In this document: piece by piece, positions 48,008 to 57,863 of the stretch
How positions within the stretch are numbered: position 1 is the first letter of the stretch
Layout: each line of letters starts with the position of its first letter
Assembly: GCF_004795855.1 (NCBI RefSeq)
Contig: NZ_CP039252.1
Location: forward strand, 2,294,001 to 2,358,000
Source: Hydrogenophaga sp. PAMC20947
GTDB lineage: Bacteria > Pseudomonadota > Gammaproteobacteria > Burkholderiales > Burkholderiaceae_C
Direction of reading: 5' to 3'
Length of the DNA: 64,000 bases
Made by a program: the position numbers and the translations under genes
Notes under the pieces: generated by a model
The model's database searches: none
What the model was told of the DNA's origin: nothing
Seen by the model: the letters and a program-made list of their open reading frames with translations, nothing else

Positions 48008-49072
48008 TCAGAGCACCACGGGCTCCGGCTCCAGCATGATGCCAAAACGTTCGTACACACTGGTCTGAATCGCTTTGGCCAGCGTCATCACTTCGCCCCC
48101 CGTACACGGCTGCTTGGGTCCACCTTTGTTGACCAGCACCAACGCCTGTCTCTCGTAGACCGCTGCATTGCCCACGCTCTTGCCCTTCCAGCCACAGGCG
48201 TCGATCAGCCAGCCTGCGGCGAGCTTGATGCTGCCATCGGCCATGGGGTAGTGCACCACCTTGGGTTCGCGCGCAATGATGTCGGCACACTGCTCAAGGC
48301 TGACGGTGGGGTTTTTGAAGAAACTCCCCGCGTTGCCGATCACCGCAGGGTCGGGCAGCTTGGCACGGCGGATCGCCACCACCCAGTCAAAAACCTGCTG
48401 TGCGTCGGGTTGGCTGATGCCCGTCTCGGTCATCTTGCGCTCCAGATCCAGGTAGCCCAGCACCGGCTTCCAGGGCTTGGGCAACAGGAATCGAACACGG
48501 GTGATGATGGCCCGCCCAGCCAAGCCGAAGCTGCGCTTGTCGGAGGGCGCGTGTTTGAAGACCGAGTCGCGGTAGCCAAAGCCGCACTGGGCCGCATCGA
48601 GCGAGAAAGACTGGCCGGTGACCAGGTCCACCGCATCAAGTGAATGGAATCGGTCTTGAAGCTCCACACCATAGGCACCGATGTTCTGAACGGGCGAAGC
48701 CCCCACCGAACCCGGGATCAAAGCCATGTTTTCCAGGCCAGGCCAGCCCTGGGCCAAGGTCCAGGCGACAAAGGCATGCCAGTTTTCACCCGCGCCGGCC
48801 TCGATCAGCCAGCCCTTTTCGGTTTCTTCCACCAGCCGCTGCCCCGCGATCTCGACCTTCAAGATCAGGGTTTTGACATCCCCGGTGATCACCAGGTTGC
48901 TGCCGCCGCCCAGCACAAACACCGGGGCATCCGGCGAAGGTGGAACCCAGCCAGGCAGGGCCCTCCAGGCCGTGAGATCGTCCTCATGGCGAACGCGAAT
49001 GAGGCTTTGTGCACGGGCAGCAATGCCAAAAGTGTTGAGTGGCTGCAGGGCCACGTTGTTCTCGACTAACAT
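48008..49072 (-). CDS. murB: UDP-N-acetylenolpyruvoylglucosamine reductase MurB
   Basis: The 354-residue flavoenzyme has the FAD-binding [29 protein letters not shown], the [10 protein letters not shown] segment and the catalytic GSFFKNP. It reduces UDP-GlcNAc-enolpyruvate to UDP-MurNAc in peptidoglycan synthesis. The length fits the longer E. coli-type (type I) enzyme. The start ATG at 49072 is 39 bases from the divergent yajQ gene. Confidence 0.94.
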   Translation of the reverse strand: MLVENNVALQPLNTFGIAARAQSLIRVRHEDDLTAWRALPGWVPPSPDAPVFVLGGGSNLVITGDVKTLILKVEIAGQRLVEETEKGWLIEAGAGENWHAFVAWTLAQGWPGLENMALIPGSVGASPVQNIGAYGVELQDRFHSLDAVDLVTGQSFSLDAAQCGFGYRDSVFKHAPSDKRSFGLAGRAIITRVRFLLPKPWKPVLGYLDLERKMTETGISQPDAQQVFDWVVAIRRAKLPDPAVIGNAGSFFKNPTVSLEQCADIIAREPKVVHYPMADGSIKLAAGWLIDACGWKGKSVGNAAVYERQALVLVNKGGPKQPCTGGEVMTLAKAIQTSVYERFGIMLEPEPVVL

Positions 49073-49111
49073 GACTGTATTGTCTCATTCACGTACTTCC
49101 GAAAGTCTCCC

Positions 49112-49597
49112 ATGCCCTCTTTTGACACCGTTCTTGAAGCCGATCTTGTTGAAGTCAAAAATGCCGTGGACCAGGTAGCCCGGGAAGTCGGCACCCGTTT
49201 TGATTTCAAAGGCACCAGCGCCGCCATTGAATTGAAAGAAAAAGACATCACTTTGTTTGGTGATGCCGACTTTCAACTGCAGCAAGTCGAAGAAGTGCTG
49301 CGCAACAAGCTGGCCAAACGCAACGTCGATGTGCGCTTCCTGGACATGGGCAAGGTCGAGAAAATCGGTGGCGATAAAGTCAAGCAAGTGGTCACTGTCA
49401 AAAACGGCATCAGCAGCGAAGATGGCAAGAAGATCCAGCAGGCCATCAAGGGCGCCAAACTCAAAGTGCAAGGCGCCATTCAGGGTGACGCGGTGCGGGT
49501 AACAGGCGCCAAGCGCGACGACCTGCAAGCCGCTATGGCGCTCATACGCTCAGAGATGAAAGACCTGCCCCTGTCGTTCAACAACTTCAGAGACTGA
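49112..49597 (+). CDS. yajQ: YajQ-family cyclic-di-GMP/nucleotide-binding protein
   Basis: The 161-residue protein starts [20 protein letters not shown] and continues with the YajQ pattern ([20 protein letters not shown], then [20 protein letters not shown]). The fold has two ferredoxin-like domains. Members bind nucleotides, and in some plant pathogens cyclic-di-GMP. The gene is divergent from murB and 32 bases before the retropepsin-like gene. Confidence 0.94.
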   Translation: MPSFDTVLEADLVEVKNAVDQVAREVGTRFDFKGTSAAIELKEKDITLFGDADFQLQQVEEVLRNKLAKRNVDVRFLDMGKVEKIGGDKVKQVVTVKNGISSEDGKKIQQAIKGAKLKVQGAIQGDAVRVTGAKRDDLQAAMALIRSEMKDLPLSFNNFRD

Positions 49598-49629
49598 CCT
49601 CCCTCCTCCGCGCCCTGGAAAAACCCTTC

Positions 49630-50277
49630 ATGCTCACGCGCTCTCTACTCTCCATCGCTCTGGTGTTTGCCGTGCAAGCGGCATCTGCGCAGTCGGTTGC
49701 GCTCTCGGGCGTCGCGGGAAGCAAAGCCTTGCTGGTGATCGACGGTTCGGCACCACGCTTCATGAGCCCGGGGCAGACACACATGGGCGTGACCCTGGTC
49801 GCCACGGAGAGCGAATCGGCGACGGTGGCCATCGACGGCCAGCGCCAGACCTTGCGTGTAGGTGGGGCACCTGTCAGCGTTGGCAGTCGAGGTGCTGCGG
49901 CCGGATCGGGTCAACGCATCGTCATGACCGCTGATTCACGGGGTCATTTCATGCCGCAGGGCCAGATCAATGGCAAATCGGTGCAGTTCATGGTGGACAC
50001 CGGGGCCACCGGCATCGGTATCGGTGAGCCCGAAGCACGCCGCATCAACCTGAAATACGACCACGGCCAGAAGGTGCAGATCAACACCGCCAACGGTTCC
50101 GTCGTCGGCCACGTGATCCGGCTGGACACCGTGCGCATTGGCGAAGTGGTGGTTTACGACGTGCAAGCGGTGATCAGTCCACAGGCCATGCCCTATGTGC
50201 TGCTTGGCAACACCTTTCTCACCCGCTTCCAGATGCAACGCACCAATGACCAGATGACCCTGGAGAAGCGCTTCTAA
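49630..50277 (+). CDS. Retropepsin-like (clan AA) aspartic protease family protein
   Basis: The 215-residue protein has a signal peptide (MLTRSLLSIALVFAVQAASA) and a C-terminal retropepsin fold with MVDTGATGIGIG (catalytic Asp123) and the flap/psi-loop YVLLGNTFLTRFQM. The residues before it form a smaller beta domain. Members are periplasmic or membrane-linked single-domain proteases that act as dimers; the target is unknown. The usual VDTGATTVS is varied to VDTGATGIG, but the essential DTGA is kept. Confidence 0.85.
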   Translation: MLTRSLLSIALVFAVQAASAQSVALSGVAGSKALLVIDGSAPRFMSPGQTHMGVTLVATESESATVAIDGQRQTLRVGGAPVSVGSRGAAAGSGQRIVMTADSRGHFMPQGQINGKSVQFMVDTGATGIGIGEPEARRINLKYDHGQKVQINTANGSVVGHVIRLDTVRIGEVVVYDVQAVISPQAMPYVLLGNTFLTRFQMQRTNDQMTLEKRF

Positions 50278-50320
50278 GGCGAGGCCGGCCCCATGCGTTT
50301 GCCCGCTGGCTCATGTTCCA

Positions 50321-50677
50321 TCACTTTTGCGCAGCGGTCACCACAATTTCGATGTGCCAGCCCGCATCGGCCAGAGGCGCCTGCACCGATGCCCGAGGCG
50401 GCGCGGTGCCCGGGACCACCCAGGCGTCCCAAATTTCGTTCATGGCGCCGATTTCACTGATATCGCTCAGGTAGATCTGGGCGCGCAGAATGCGCGACTT
50501 GTCGCTGCCCGCCTCGATCAAGCGTTGTTCCACCTGGGCCAGAACATCTTCCGTCTGCCCGCGAATGTCGGTGTCGCCGCGCTCGGGCACCATGCCCGCC
50601 AGGTACACCACACCATTAAAAATGGCGGCTTCGCTGTAACGCGCAGCCACCCCTTGTCGCACCAGTCCCTGTGTCAT
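50321..50677 (-). CDS. RidA-family protein
   Basis: The 118-residue protein is a RidA/YjgF homolog: [19 protein letters not shown], the Arg-containing segment [20 protein letters not shown], and [10 protein letters not shown] with the key Arg. The family hydrolyses reactive enamines/imines from amino-acid metabolism. It overlaps plsY upstream by four bases (ATGA), so it is translationally coupled to a phospholipid enzyme. Confidence 0.9.
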   Translation of the reverse strand: MTQGLVRQGVAARYSEAAIFNGVVYLAGMVPERGDTDIRGQTEDVLAQVEQRLIEAGSDKSRILRAQIYLSDISEIGAMNEIWDAWVVPGTAPPRASVQAPLADAGWHIEIVVTAAQK

Positions 50678-51303
50678 GATTTTTTCGTTCCCAGTTTGCT
50701 TTCTTTGCCTGCAATCAGGCGGTTGATGTTTTCGGTATGGCGCCAGACCAGCAGCAACCCCATCACGGCCAAGCTCAACACCAGCGCATTGGGCGCCTCC
50801 CAGGCCACGCCATCACCGAGCAGGAAAAAGAAGGGTGCAAAAACCGCCGCCACGATGGATGCCAGCGACGAATACCGAAAGAAAAAAGCGATGATGACCC
50901 AGGTGGCGAGGGCGGCCAGCCCCAGCCAGGGCTGGAAACCCACGATGACGCCCGCTGCTGTGGCCACCCCCTTGCCACCTTCAAAGCGGAAAAAGACCGG
51001 GTAGAGGTGGCCCAGGAATGCCGCCAGCCCCACCAATGCAACCGTGCCATCACCCAGCCCCCAGGCACCGCCCCACCCGGCAACGGCCACCACGGGCAGC
51101 CAGCCCTTCAAGGCGTCCAGCAACAGCGTGACCACTGCGGCGGCCTTGTTGCCCGAGCGCAGCACGTTGGTCGCACCAGGGTTCTTGCTGCCGTAGGTGC
51201 GCGGATCGTTCAGCCCCATACCGCGGCTCACCAGAACGGCAAACGACAGCGAGCCGATCAGGTAGGCGATCACGGTGGCCAACACAGGGTACACAGCTTC
51301 CAA
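50674..51303 (-). CDS. plsY: Acyl-phosphate:glycerol-3-phosphate acyltransferase PlsY
   Basis: The 209-residue protein has five or so transmembrane helices with the PlsY loops [19 protein letters not shown] and [15 protein letters not shown]. It transfers an acyl group from acyl phosphate to glycerol-3-phosphate in the inner membrane. The start is TTG at 51303 ([20 protein letters not shown]) with GGAG seven bases upstream; upstream ATG codons give unrelated residues. It overlaps ridA as ATGA. Confidence 0.93.
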   Translation of the reverse strand: MEAVYPVLATVIAYLIGSLSFAVLVSRGMGLNDPRTYGSKNPGATNVLRSGNKAAAVVTLLLDALKGWLPVVAVAGWGGAWGLGDGTVALVGLAAFLGHLYPVFFRFEGGKGVATAAGVIVGFQPWLGLAALATWVIIAFFFRYSSLASIVAAVFAPFFFLLGDGVAWEAPNALVLSLAVMGLLLVWRHTENINRLIAGKESKLGTKKS

Positions 51304-51377
51304 GTTCAACTCCTCAGTGAAATCCGATCCGGCTGATTCCACACGCATCTCGCGCGCATGGAGCCGGCACAACCGTC

Positions 51378-51869
51378 CTATTCTGCCAGCGCGCAGCTGA
51401 CTGGCTTGGCGCCCAGCGGGCCTGCGAGCACCGCAGGTGCCAGACCCACCAGGTAACCACGCCGCCCACCGTTGATCCAGATGGTCGGCAAGTCCAGCAC
51501 CGAGGCCTCCACCCAGATCGGCATCTCGCGCTTGAGCCCAAACGGCGATGTGCCGCCCACCAAATAGCCGCTGTGCCGGTTCGCCACCTCGGGTTTGCAG
51601 GGTTCAACCGATTTGACCCCGATCTGGCGCGCCAGGTTTTTGGTGGACACCGTGCGGTTGCCGTGCATCAACACCGCCAGCGGCTTGGCAGCTTCGTCTT
51701 GCATGATCAGGGTTTTGACCACGGCATACGGGGCCAGCCCGAGCACCTGGGCACTGTGCTGCGCGCCGCCATGCTCCAGGTATTCATAAGGATGCTCGGT
51801 GAACACCACGCCGTTCGCCTTCAACCAGGCTGTGGCCTGCGTCTCACTCACATGATTTTTCTTGGCCAT
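51378..51869 (-). CDS. ybaK: Cys-tRNA(Pro)/Cys-tRNA(Cys) deacylase YbaK
   Basis: The 163-residue protein is a YbaK/EbsC-type editing domain: [35 protein letters not shown] and [15 protein letters not shown] are family segments. It removes Cys mistakenly placed on tRNA-Pro. No other domain is present. The start ATG at 51869 is in [16 protein letters not shown]. Confidence 0.92.
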   Translation of the reverse strand: MAKKNHVSETQATAWLKANGVVFTEHPYEYLEHGGAQHSAQVLGLAPYAVVKTLIMQDEAAKPLAVLMHGNRTVSTKNLARQIGVKSVEPCKPEVANRHSGYLVGGTSPFGLKREMPIWVEASVLDLPTIWINGGRRGYLVGLAPAVLAGPLGAKPVSCALAE

Positions 51870-51931
51870 AAAGAGTTAAAAACTGCGAGGCGAAGGGCCT
51901 GATACAGGGCGCCGCGAAACGCGGCTGTACC

Positions 51932-51987
51932 AGGCTGCCAGCGCTGCCCCTTTGAGGGGGTAGCGCGCAGCGTGGCAGGGGTGAGCC
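51932..51987. repeat. G+C-rich intergenic hairpin repeat, Comamonadaceae-type
   Basis: Between ybaK and the aldo/keto reductase gene lies a block with a hairpin CGCTGCCCC-TTTGA-GGGGGTAGCG (one mismatch), followed by GCGCAGCGTGGCAGGGG. This matches the general layout of multi-copy intergenic repeats I know from Acidovorax and Hydrogenophaga genomes. Copy number can be confirmed only in the whole genome. Confidence 0.5.
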
Positions 51988-51991
51988 AACG

Positions 51992-53035
51992 TCATTGAGC
52001 CGGATCCCGCACTTCCCAACGCAACTTGTCGATTTCACCCAGCAACTCGGTCGACAGTTTGGTGCCCCAGGCGTCCAGACACTGATCGAGCTGAGCCACC
52101 GAAGTCACGCCAATGATGGTGCTGGCCACGCGCCAGTTGGTATAGCAAAACGCCAGCGCCATCTGGGTGGGCGACAAACCGAATTCTCGTGCCAGTGCGT
52201 TGTAGCGCCGTGCGGTCGCCAGCGATTCAGGGCGGCCCCAGCGCTGCTTGCGCACCGATTCGTACAGGGCCATGCGCCCCGCGTCGCCAACCAGCCCCGT
52301 GGTGTCGTATTTGCCCGTGAGCAGGCCAAAACCCAACGGGGAATAGGCCAGCAACGACACGCCCAGACGATGGCAGGTCTCGTCCAGACCGTTCTCGTAG
52401 CTGCGGTTGATCAGGCAATAGGGGTTCTGAACAGTTTCCACACGTGGCAGGCCATGTTGCTCCGCCAGACGCACAAACTCGTGGACACCGTACGGCGTTT
52501 CGTTGGACAACCCGACCGCGCGAACCTTGCCGGCCTTCACCAGCTCAGCCAGTGCCTCCAGCTGCTCGTGAATTGACAGGCAAGGCTTGTCTCGCGTCGG
52601 GTCGAAATACAAAGCCCCAAAAGCCGGCAGGTTGCGGGCAGGCCAGTGAATCTGGTAGAGGTCGATCACGTCGGTCTGCAGGCGGCGAAGGCTTTCGTTA
52701 CACGCATCGATGATGCCGGCCTTGGTGACCTCGCCTCGAACCCAGGGCATGCCGCGTGCGGGCCCGGCTACCTTGGTCGCCAGCAGCAGTTTTTCTCGCG
52801 CGCCAGGGTGCTGCGCGAACCAGTTACCGATGATGGTTTCCGTGGCACCGCAGGTCTCGGCTTTGGCCGGTACCGCGTACATCTCGGCGGTATCGATGAA
52901 ATTGACGCCACGCTCCAGCGAGCGATCCAGGATGGCGTGTGCGTCGGCCTCATTCACTTGCTCACCAAAGGTCATCGTGCCCAGGCAGATCGGGGTGACG
53001 TGCAGCGCAGAGGCGCCCAGTTGAACGGTCTTCAT
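51992..53035 (-). CDS. Aldo/keto reductase, Tas-like
   Basis: The 347-residue protein is a TIM-barrel NADPH-dependent reductase with FIDTAEMYA (Asp and Tyr of the tetrad), LLATKVAG (Lys) and IHWPAR (His). The pattern, including TMTFGEQVNEADAHAIL, resembles E. coli Tas. It acts on aldehydes or ketones, with the substrate unknown. The ATG at 53035 (MKTVQLGASALHVTPICLG) fits the family; ATG 53050 would add five residues. Confidence 0.9.
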   Translation of the reverse strand: MKTVQLGASALHVTPICLGTMTFGEQVNEADAHAILDRSLERGVNFIDTAEMYAVPAKAETCGATETIIGNWFAQHPGAREKLLLATKVAGPARGMPWVRGEVTKAGIIDACNESLRRLQTDVIDLYQIHWPARNLPAFGALYFDPTRDKPCLSIHEQLEALAELVKAGKVRAVGLSNETPYGVHEFVRLAEQHGLPRVETVQNPYCLINRSYENGLDETCHRLGVSLLAYSPLGFGLLTGKYDTTGLVGDAGRMALYESVRKQRWGRPESLATARRYNALAREFGLSPTQMALAFCYTNWRVASTIIGVTSVAQLDQCLDAWGTKLSTELLGEIDKLRWEVRDPAQ

Positions 53036-53474
53036 GCAGATCGCTTTCATTCAAGAATGCAGACGGGTGGAAAGCCAGGCGCTCCAAGGCCTGGCACAGT
53101 CATCAGTTTAGACCCCGAACCTTGGAACCGGGGTCGCATCCAGCTCGGCATTGAACTGCGGTTCGCAGGTTGACGTCCGGGCCAAGCCCGAAGGGCTCCC
53201 GCAGCGCAAGGCCGTTTCTTTGCCAACCCACGCCCAAAAATGAACCCTTAAGAATGCATGAAATGGGCCATAAATTCCAAAAAAATACTCAAAAGTTCTA
53301 TTCACACTCAACCAACTCATGCATCATCGACCGGACATGCCCTCCCGGGGAGGCGCCCCAGACGGGCCAACCCAGGATAAAAACATGGAGGCCCCTTGCT
53401 GGACTGACGGCAGGGATGGTGCGTTGGGGTTCAGTCGATCTGTTCGCCGCGTGGTTTATTTGAAGGAACAGATC
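53036..53474. other. Intergenic region between the aldo/keto reductase and OmpA-like genes
   Basis: No frame here is convincing. It holds two hairpins: GACCCCG-N11-CGGGGTC at 53111-53135 and AGCCC-GAA-GGGCT at 53185-53197. A more A+T-rich stretch follows near 53270-53330, likely promoter DNA for the rightward OmpA-like gene. Neither hairpin has a T-tract. Confidence 0.5.
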
Positions 53475-54068
53475 ATGGGTTCAACCCGAATTTTTCATGG
53501 CGCCCTGAAGGGCGGCCTAGCACTGGCTTGTGTTTGGCTGACGGCCTGCACCGCCCCGCTGATGGGGACTCCGGAGACACCGGCTCAGGCCAGTGCGGCA
53601 GACACTCCCGCCTCGGCAGCGACGGCAGATACGATGTCGGCTGGCATGCGCAGCCAGCTCACTGAATTGCGCAAGGACCTCACGGAAGCGGGAGTCACGG
53701 TGGGGGAAACACCCGAAGGCCGCATCAAACTGAACATTCCCTCCGACATTTCCTTCGGATTGGGTCAATCCACGGTCAGCCCGTCGTTTGCCCAGGTGCT
53801 CGATGTGTTCGCTGAGAGCCTCAACAGGCACCCCAAAACAGCCATCGAAATCGTGGGCCACACCGACAGTTCGGGCACCGATGCGATCAACCTGCCCCTG
53901 TCGAAACAGCGAGCCGATGGCACGCGAGACTACCTGGTCGGGCGCCAGGTGGCCGCCGAGCGTTTCAGCACCCAGGGCTGGGGCCCCGACCAACCCATTG
54001 CCGACAACACGACCGCAGACGGGCGTGCGATGAACCGGCGTGTGGAAGTGTTCGTGGCCGATCTCTGA
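53475..54068 (+). CDS. OmpA-family lipoprotein
   Basis: The 197-residue protein starts MGSTRIFHGALKGG with a lipobox LTAC (Cys25), then an Ala/Thr/Pro-rich spacer and an OmpA peptidoglycan-binding domain (about 85-195) with VGHTDSSGTDAINLPLSKQR and MNRRVEVFV. It should tether the envelope to peptidoglycan from a lipid anchor. The ATG at 53475 with AAGGA upstream is preferred; the longer frame starts in non-coding DNA. Confidence 0.9.
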   Translation: MGSTRIFHGALKGGLALACVWLTACTAPLMGTPETPAQASAADTPASAATADTMSAGMRSQLTELRKDLTEAGVTVGETPEGRIKLNIPSDISFGLGQSTVSPSFAQVLDVFAESLNRHPKTAIEIVGHTDSSGTDAINLPLSKQRADGTRDYLVGRQVAAERFSTQGWGPDQPIADNTTADGRAMNRRVEVFVADL

Positions 54069-54105
54069 ACCTGGAGGGCTTCGGCCCACATTCCCCTGGT
54101 TCGCT

Positions 54106-55929
54106 TCAGGCCTTGGCCGCCAGCGCTGCCTCCCGGTAGCGCGCTTCTTCCTGAAGCCTCAAAACGCGCCGCTGCACCTTGCCCGTGGTGGTCATGGGCA
54201 GTGCATCGACGTATTCGATCTCTTTGGGGTATTCGTAAGGGGCCAGCTTGCCTTTGACATGCGCCTGCAGTGCCACGGTGAGCGCCTGCTCAAAGTTGCC
54301 CGGATCCGCCCCGTGGCCGGGCAGTCGCGCCAGGTATTCTTGCGCCAGCACCACATAGGCCTTCACCACTGCGCCCCGCTCCGCATCGGGTTTGGGGACC
54401 ACAGCTGCATTCGCCACAGCCGGGTGCTTCACCAGACAATTTTCGATCTCGCTGGGTCCGATGCGGTAGCCCGCGGCCTTGAACACGTCATCCGCCCGCC
54501 CCTGGTACCAGAGATAGCCATCGGCATCGCGGATGGCCATATCGCCTGTACGGCACCAGCTGTTGGCGGGGTCACCCGTGTATTTGCTGCGGGTTGCAGC
54601 TTCGTTTTTCCAGTACCCCAGGAAAAAAATAGGGTCGGCATCCCCGTGGCGGTCCAGCCGGTGCACCGCTACATCACCTGGCACACCCGAGGCGCACTCG
54701 TTGCCTTCGTCATCGATCACCGCCACCCGATGACCCGGGTAGCCCTTGCCCATGGACCCCGGTCGCGCCGGGTACAAGCGCGCGCAATTGCCCACGATGT
54801 AGTTGATTTCGGTTTGCCCGAACATTTCGTTGACCGTCACCCCCAGTTGCTGCTCGCAGTAGGCAAACACCGCGTCGCCCACTGCCTCGCCCGCGCTCAT
54901 GATGGCCTGTAACCGCAGTTGGTGCTGCTGCCGGGGCTCGGGCACGGCTTTCATCATGGCCTTGAGCGCGGTGGGGAAGAGGAAGGTGTGGGTCACGCCA
55001 TGGCGCTCCATCAACCCATACGCCACCTGAGGGCTGAAGCGGCCGTTGAACGCCACGATGGACCGGCCGAAATACAAGGTGGGCAACAAGGCGTCCATCA
55101 GCCCCCCTGTCCAGGCCCAGTCGGCCGGCGACCAGAAAACAGCTTCGGAAGGCTTCTTGACATCGAAGGGATCAAAACCGAACCAGTTCTGGCTGCACAC
55201 AAAACCCGTGAGGTTGCCGATCAATGCCCGGTGGGGAATCAACGCGCCTTTGGGGTTGCCGGTGGTGCCGCTGGTATAGATCAGCACAGCTGGCTCCTCC
55301 GCCAGCGTGCGCACAGGCTCAAATTCACTGGGCTCCTGGGCCAGCACCGCAGCCCAATCCAGCGCCGAGGCCCCAGATTGCCGGGCGCCCACGCCAATCA
55401 CCGCGTGCAGTACCGGGCACTCGCCGCTCACAGATTGCACAGCGGCCAGCGTGCTGCCGTCGCACAAAGCCACCTGGGCCTCGCTGTCGTGCAGACGAAA
55501 CGCCAGCGCCTCGGGGCCGAACAGCTGCGACAAAGGCATGCCCACGGCCCCCATCTGCAACACCGCCATGTAGGCCACAGCCGTCTCGAAACGCTGGGGC
55601 ATCACGATGGCCACCCGATCGCCGCGCCGCACGCCCAGGGCATGCAGGGCATGTGAGAGGCGGTTGGCCTGCTGCTGCAGTTCGCGGTAACTGTGTAAGC
55701 GGTCTGGGCGATCCGAGCCCGTGGCAATCACAGCCACGCGGTCGGCCGTTGAAACATCCTCGGCCCAGCGGCGGGAACAGGCCTCGGCCATGTTGAAATG
55801 CTCGGGGACCGACCAGCCAAAACCGGCATGCAGCGCCTCGTATGTGTCAGCCTTGCTCCCTGCCCCGTGGGCCGGCCGTCGGAGGCCGCCCCGCTGGCTG
55901 CCCTTGTCTCTGCCATGACTCTTCTGCAT
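54106..55929 (-). CDS. AMP-dependent acyl-CoA synthetase
   Basis: The 607-residue enzyme has the adenylation motif YTSGTTGNPKGALIPHR, an NEMFGQTEINYIVG segment and a C-terminal domain with TTTGKVQRRVLRL containing the adenylation Lys. It activates a carboxylate with ATP and joins it to CoA. The closest pattern is the medium-chain/acetyl-like ACSM or AcsA group; the exact acid is not known. The start ATG at 55929 has GGAG upstream. It is divergent from an alpha/beta hydrolase, with only 35 bases for both promoters. Confidence 0.9.
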   Translation of the reverse strand: MQKSHGRDKGSQRGGLRRPAHGAGSKADTYEALHAGFGWSVPEHFNMAEACSRRWAEDVSTADRVAVIATGSDRPDRLHSYRELQQQANRLSHALHALGVRRGDRVAIVMPQRFETAVAYMAVLQMGAVGMPLSQLFGPEALAFRLHDSEAQVALCDGSTLAAVQSVSGECPVLHAVIGVGARQSGASALDWAAVLAQEPSEFEPVRTLAEEPAVLIYTSGTTGNPKGALIPHRALIGNLTGFVCSQNWFGFDPFDVKKPSEAVFWSPADWAWTGGLMDALLPTLYFGRSIVAFNGRFSPQVAYGLMERHGVTHTFLFPTALKAMMKAVPEPRQQHQLRLQAIMSAGEAVGDAVFAYCEQQLGVTVNEMFGQTEINYIVGNCARLYPARPGSMGKGYPGHRVAVIDDEGNECASGVPGDVAVHRLDRHGDADPIFFLGYWKNEAATRSKYTGDPANSWCRTGDMAIRDADGYLWYQGRADDVFKAAGYRIGPSEIENCLVKHPAVANAAVVPKPDAERGAVVKAYVVLAQEYLARLPGHGADPGNFEQALTVALQAHVKGKLAPYEYPKEIEYVDALPMTTTGKVQRRVLRLQEEARYREAALAAKA

Positions 55930-55964
55930 CGCCGGTCTCCAAAGGTGTCTTTATGATGGCTTGA

Positions 55965-56897
55965 ATGTACCAAGCCCAGAAGCCCTTCCGTAGCTCGTTT
56001 ATCCCCGTGCGGGACCACCGATACCATGTGCTGCAATGGGGCGAGCCCCAGCCAGGGCAGGTGCCGCTGGTGCTGGTCCACGGCTGGATGGATGTAGCCG
56101 CTTCGTGGCAATTCATGGTGGATGCCCTGGCCGAACAACGCTGGATCATCGCCCCCGACTGGCGGGGATTCGGGCAAAGTTGCCGCCTGGACGAGATCGA
56201 CCCAAGCTCCACATCCCATGTCGACGGCTACTGGTTCCCCGATTACATGGCCGACCTGGATGTGCTGCTCGATCATTGGGTGGGCGACCAACCCGTGGAC
56301 TTGGTGGGCCACAGCATGGGCGGCAACGTGGCCATGATGTACAGCGGTGTGCGGCCTCAGCGCATCCACCGCTTGGTGAATCTTGAGGGTTTTGGCCTGG
56401 CGGCCACCCGGCCCGCGCAAGCGCCCGATCGCTATGCCAAATGGATGGACGAGGTCAAGGCGTTGCGCCAGGGCGAAAAGGCGCTCAAAGACTACGACTC
56501 GGCAGAGGGTGTGGCCAAACGCCTGATGAAAACCAACCCGAGGCTGGCCGTGGGCAAGGCCGAATGGCTGGCCCGGCAGTGGGCCGCACCCGATGCCAAT
56601 GGCCGCTGGGCCATTCAGGGGCACCCCGCCCACAAAATCTCCAATGCCAACCTGTACCAGGTTGAAGAGGCCCTGGCTATTTACCGCCGCATCACGGCGC
56701 CGGTGTTGAGCGTGACAGCGAGCGACGACAGCCTCTCACAATGGTGGAAAGGGCAGTTCACGCTGGCCGAATACCAGGAGCGCCTCAAGAATATCGAGGA
56801 CGTCCGCTCCGCCGTGATTGACGATGCCGGACACATGCTCCACCACGACCAGCCTCAGGCCCTGGCCACGCTGATTGAGCGCTTTCTGGCCGCTTGA
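55965..56897 (+). CDS. Alpha/beta-fold hydrolase
   Basis: The 310-residue protein has the hydrolase fold with VHGWMDVAASWQFMVDAL, the nucleophile elbow GHSMGGNVAMMYSG, a lid region and a C-terminal DDAGHMLHHDQPQ holding the catalytic His. No signal peptide is seen. It may be an esterase, haloalkane- or epoxide-like hydrolase; the substrate is not known. The start ATG at 55965 is close to the divergent acyl-CoA synthetase start. Confidence 0.9.
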   Translation: MYQAQKPFRSSFIPVRDHRYHVLQWGEPQPGQVPLVLVHGWMDVAASWQFMVDALAEQRWIIAPDWRGFGQSCRLDEIDPSSTSHVDGYWFPDYMADLDVLLDHWVGDQPVDLVGHSMGGNVAMMYSGVRPQRIHRLVNLEGFGLAATRPAQAPDRYAKWMDEVKALRQGEKALKDYDSAEGVAKRLMKTNPRLAVGKAEWLARQWAAPDANGRWAIQGHPAHKISNANLYQVEEALAIYRRITAPVLSVTASDDSLSQWWKGQFTLAEYQERLKNIEDVRSAVIDDAGHMLHHDQPQALATLIERFLAA

Positions 56898-56903
56898 CGG
56901 CGA

Positions 56904-57863
56904 TCAAGGCGCCAGGCAAGCCGCCTTGATATCGACCCAGGTCTGGTCGTAACGACCGGTCGGGTCGGTGTGCAGGTTGCTGTGTTCCAGCGGCCACTCA
57001 GCCCAGTGCTTGGGCTCCGGCGCGTGATTGAACAAACGCCGGCCCAACCGCATGGGTATCACTTTGTCGAATTCCCCGTGCAAAAACCACACCGGCGTTG
57101 GAATATCGCCAATGTGGTCTATCGCCCGCATTTTTTCTCTCCCCAGCGCCACCAGCCAGCGGCCGGGCCACCCGGCCGCTTCATAGGCCACATCCGAAAA
57201 GCTGGTGAGGGCACTCTCCAACACCACCCCGCAAACCACATTTTCGCCTTGAGACTTGAGCTTGGCGGCGAGTTTGATGGCCACGGCAGATCCCATGGAG
57301 TGGCCGTAAATCACCCAGCGCACAGGCCGAGGCGGTGACCCTGTCGAAGTGGAAGTTTCATCCCGAAGAGCTTGCCAGACGGCCATGGCGTCTTCGTCGA
57401 TTGAGGCTTCACTGGGCAGCACCACGCTGGAAATACCCCAGCCACGGTAGTCGGGCAGGAACACGTCCAGACCGGCCCTGTGCATGGCCGCGGTTTTGGG
57501 CAGATTTCGAAAGGCGTGCCTGAACGTGCCGTGCAAGTACAGGACCCGAACCGGGCTGACCTCACCCGGGCTGGCCAGCACGCTCAACACCGCCACTTGC
57601 TGATGGCCGGGCGGAACCACGACCGAGAAGGACGTCACATCTGGTCGCTCGGCCAGCAAGCGCTCCCAGGCCTGGGCACCCTGAACAGGCGTAGGTCTGT
57701 ACACTTTCGTTCGGCTCCACTGGTCGTACCCCGCGCAGCCGCTCAGCAGGCTGAGCCACACCAGGCCCAAAATCCAGGCGGCCGAACGCGACCGGGAAAC
57801 CGGACCTGATGGCTGCAACAGCAAGTGCAACGACTTCAACAAATATCCAAAGAGCATCCGCAT
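56904..57863 (-). CDS. Alpha/beta hydrolase lipoprotein
   Basis: The 319-residue product carries a hydrophobic leader with lipobox LLSGC (Cys43 from this start) and an alpha/beta hydrolase domain: YLHGTFRHAFRN, YGHSMGSAVAIKLAA as nucleophile elbow, and FLHGEFDKVIPMRLG. It is likely an envelope-anchored esterase or lipase. The start is uncertain: ATG 57863 shares CATG with the divergent gene at 57862, and further start codons exist inside the leader. It is convergent with the hydrolase ending at 56897. Confidence 0.82.
   Translation of the reverse strand: MRMLFGYLLKSLHLLLQPSGPVSRSRSAAWILGLVWLSLLSGCAGYDQWSRTKVYRPTPVQGAQAWERLLAERPDVTSFSVVVPPGHQQVAVLSVLASPGEVSPVRVLYLHGTFRHAFRNLPKTAAMHRAGLDVFLPDYRGWGISSVVLPSEASIDEDAMAVWQALRDETSTSTGSPPRPVRWVIYGHSMGSAVAIKLAAKLKSQGENVVCGVVLESALTSFSDVAYEAAGWPGRWLVALGREKMRAIDHIGDIPTPVWFLHGEFDKVIPMRLGRRLFNHAPEPKHWAEWPLEHSNLHTDPTGRYDQTWVDIKAACLAP

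Noticed and set aside
53170..53463. Short plus-strand frame before the OmpA-like gene
   Set aside because: No ribosome site, no coherent protein pattern and poor codon use; treated as intergenic.
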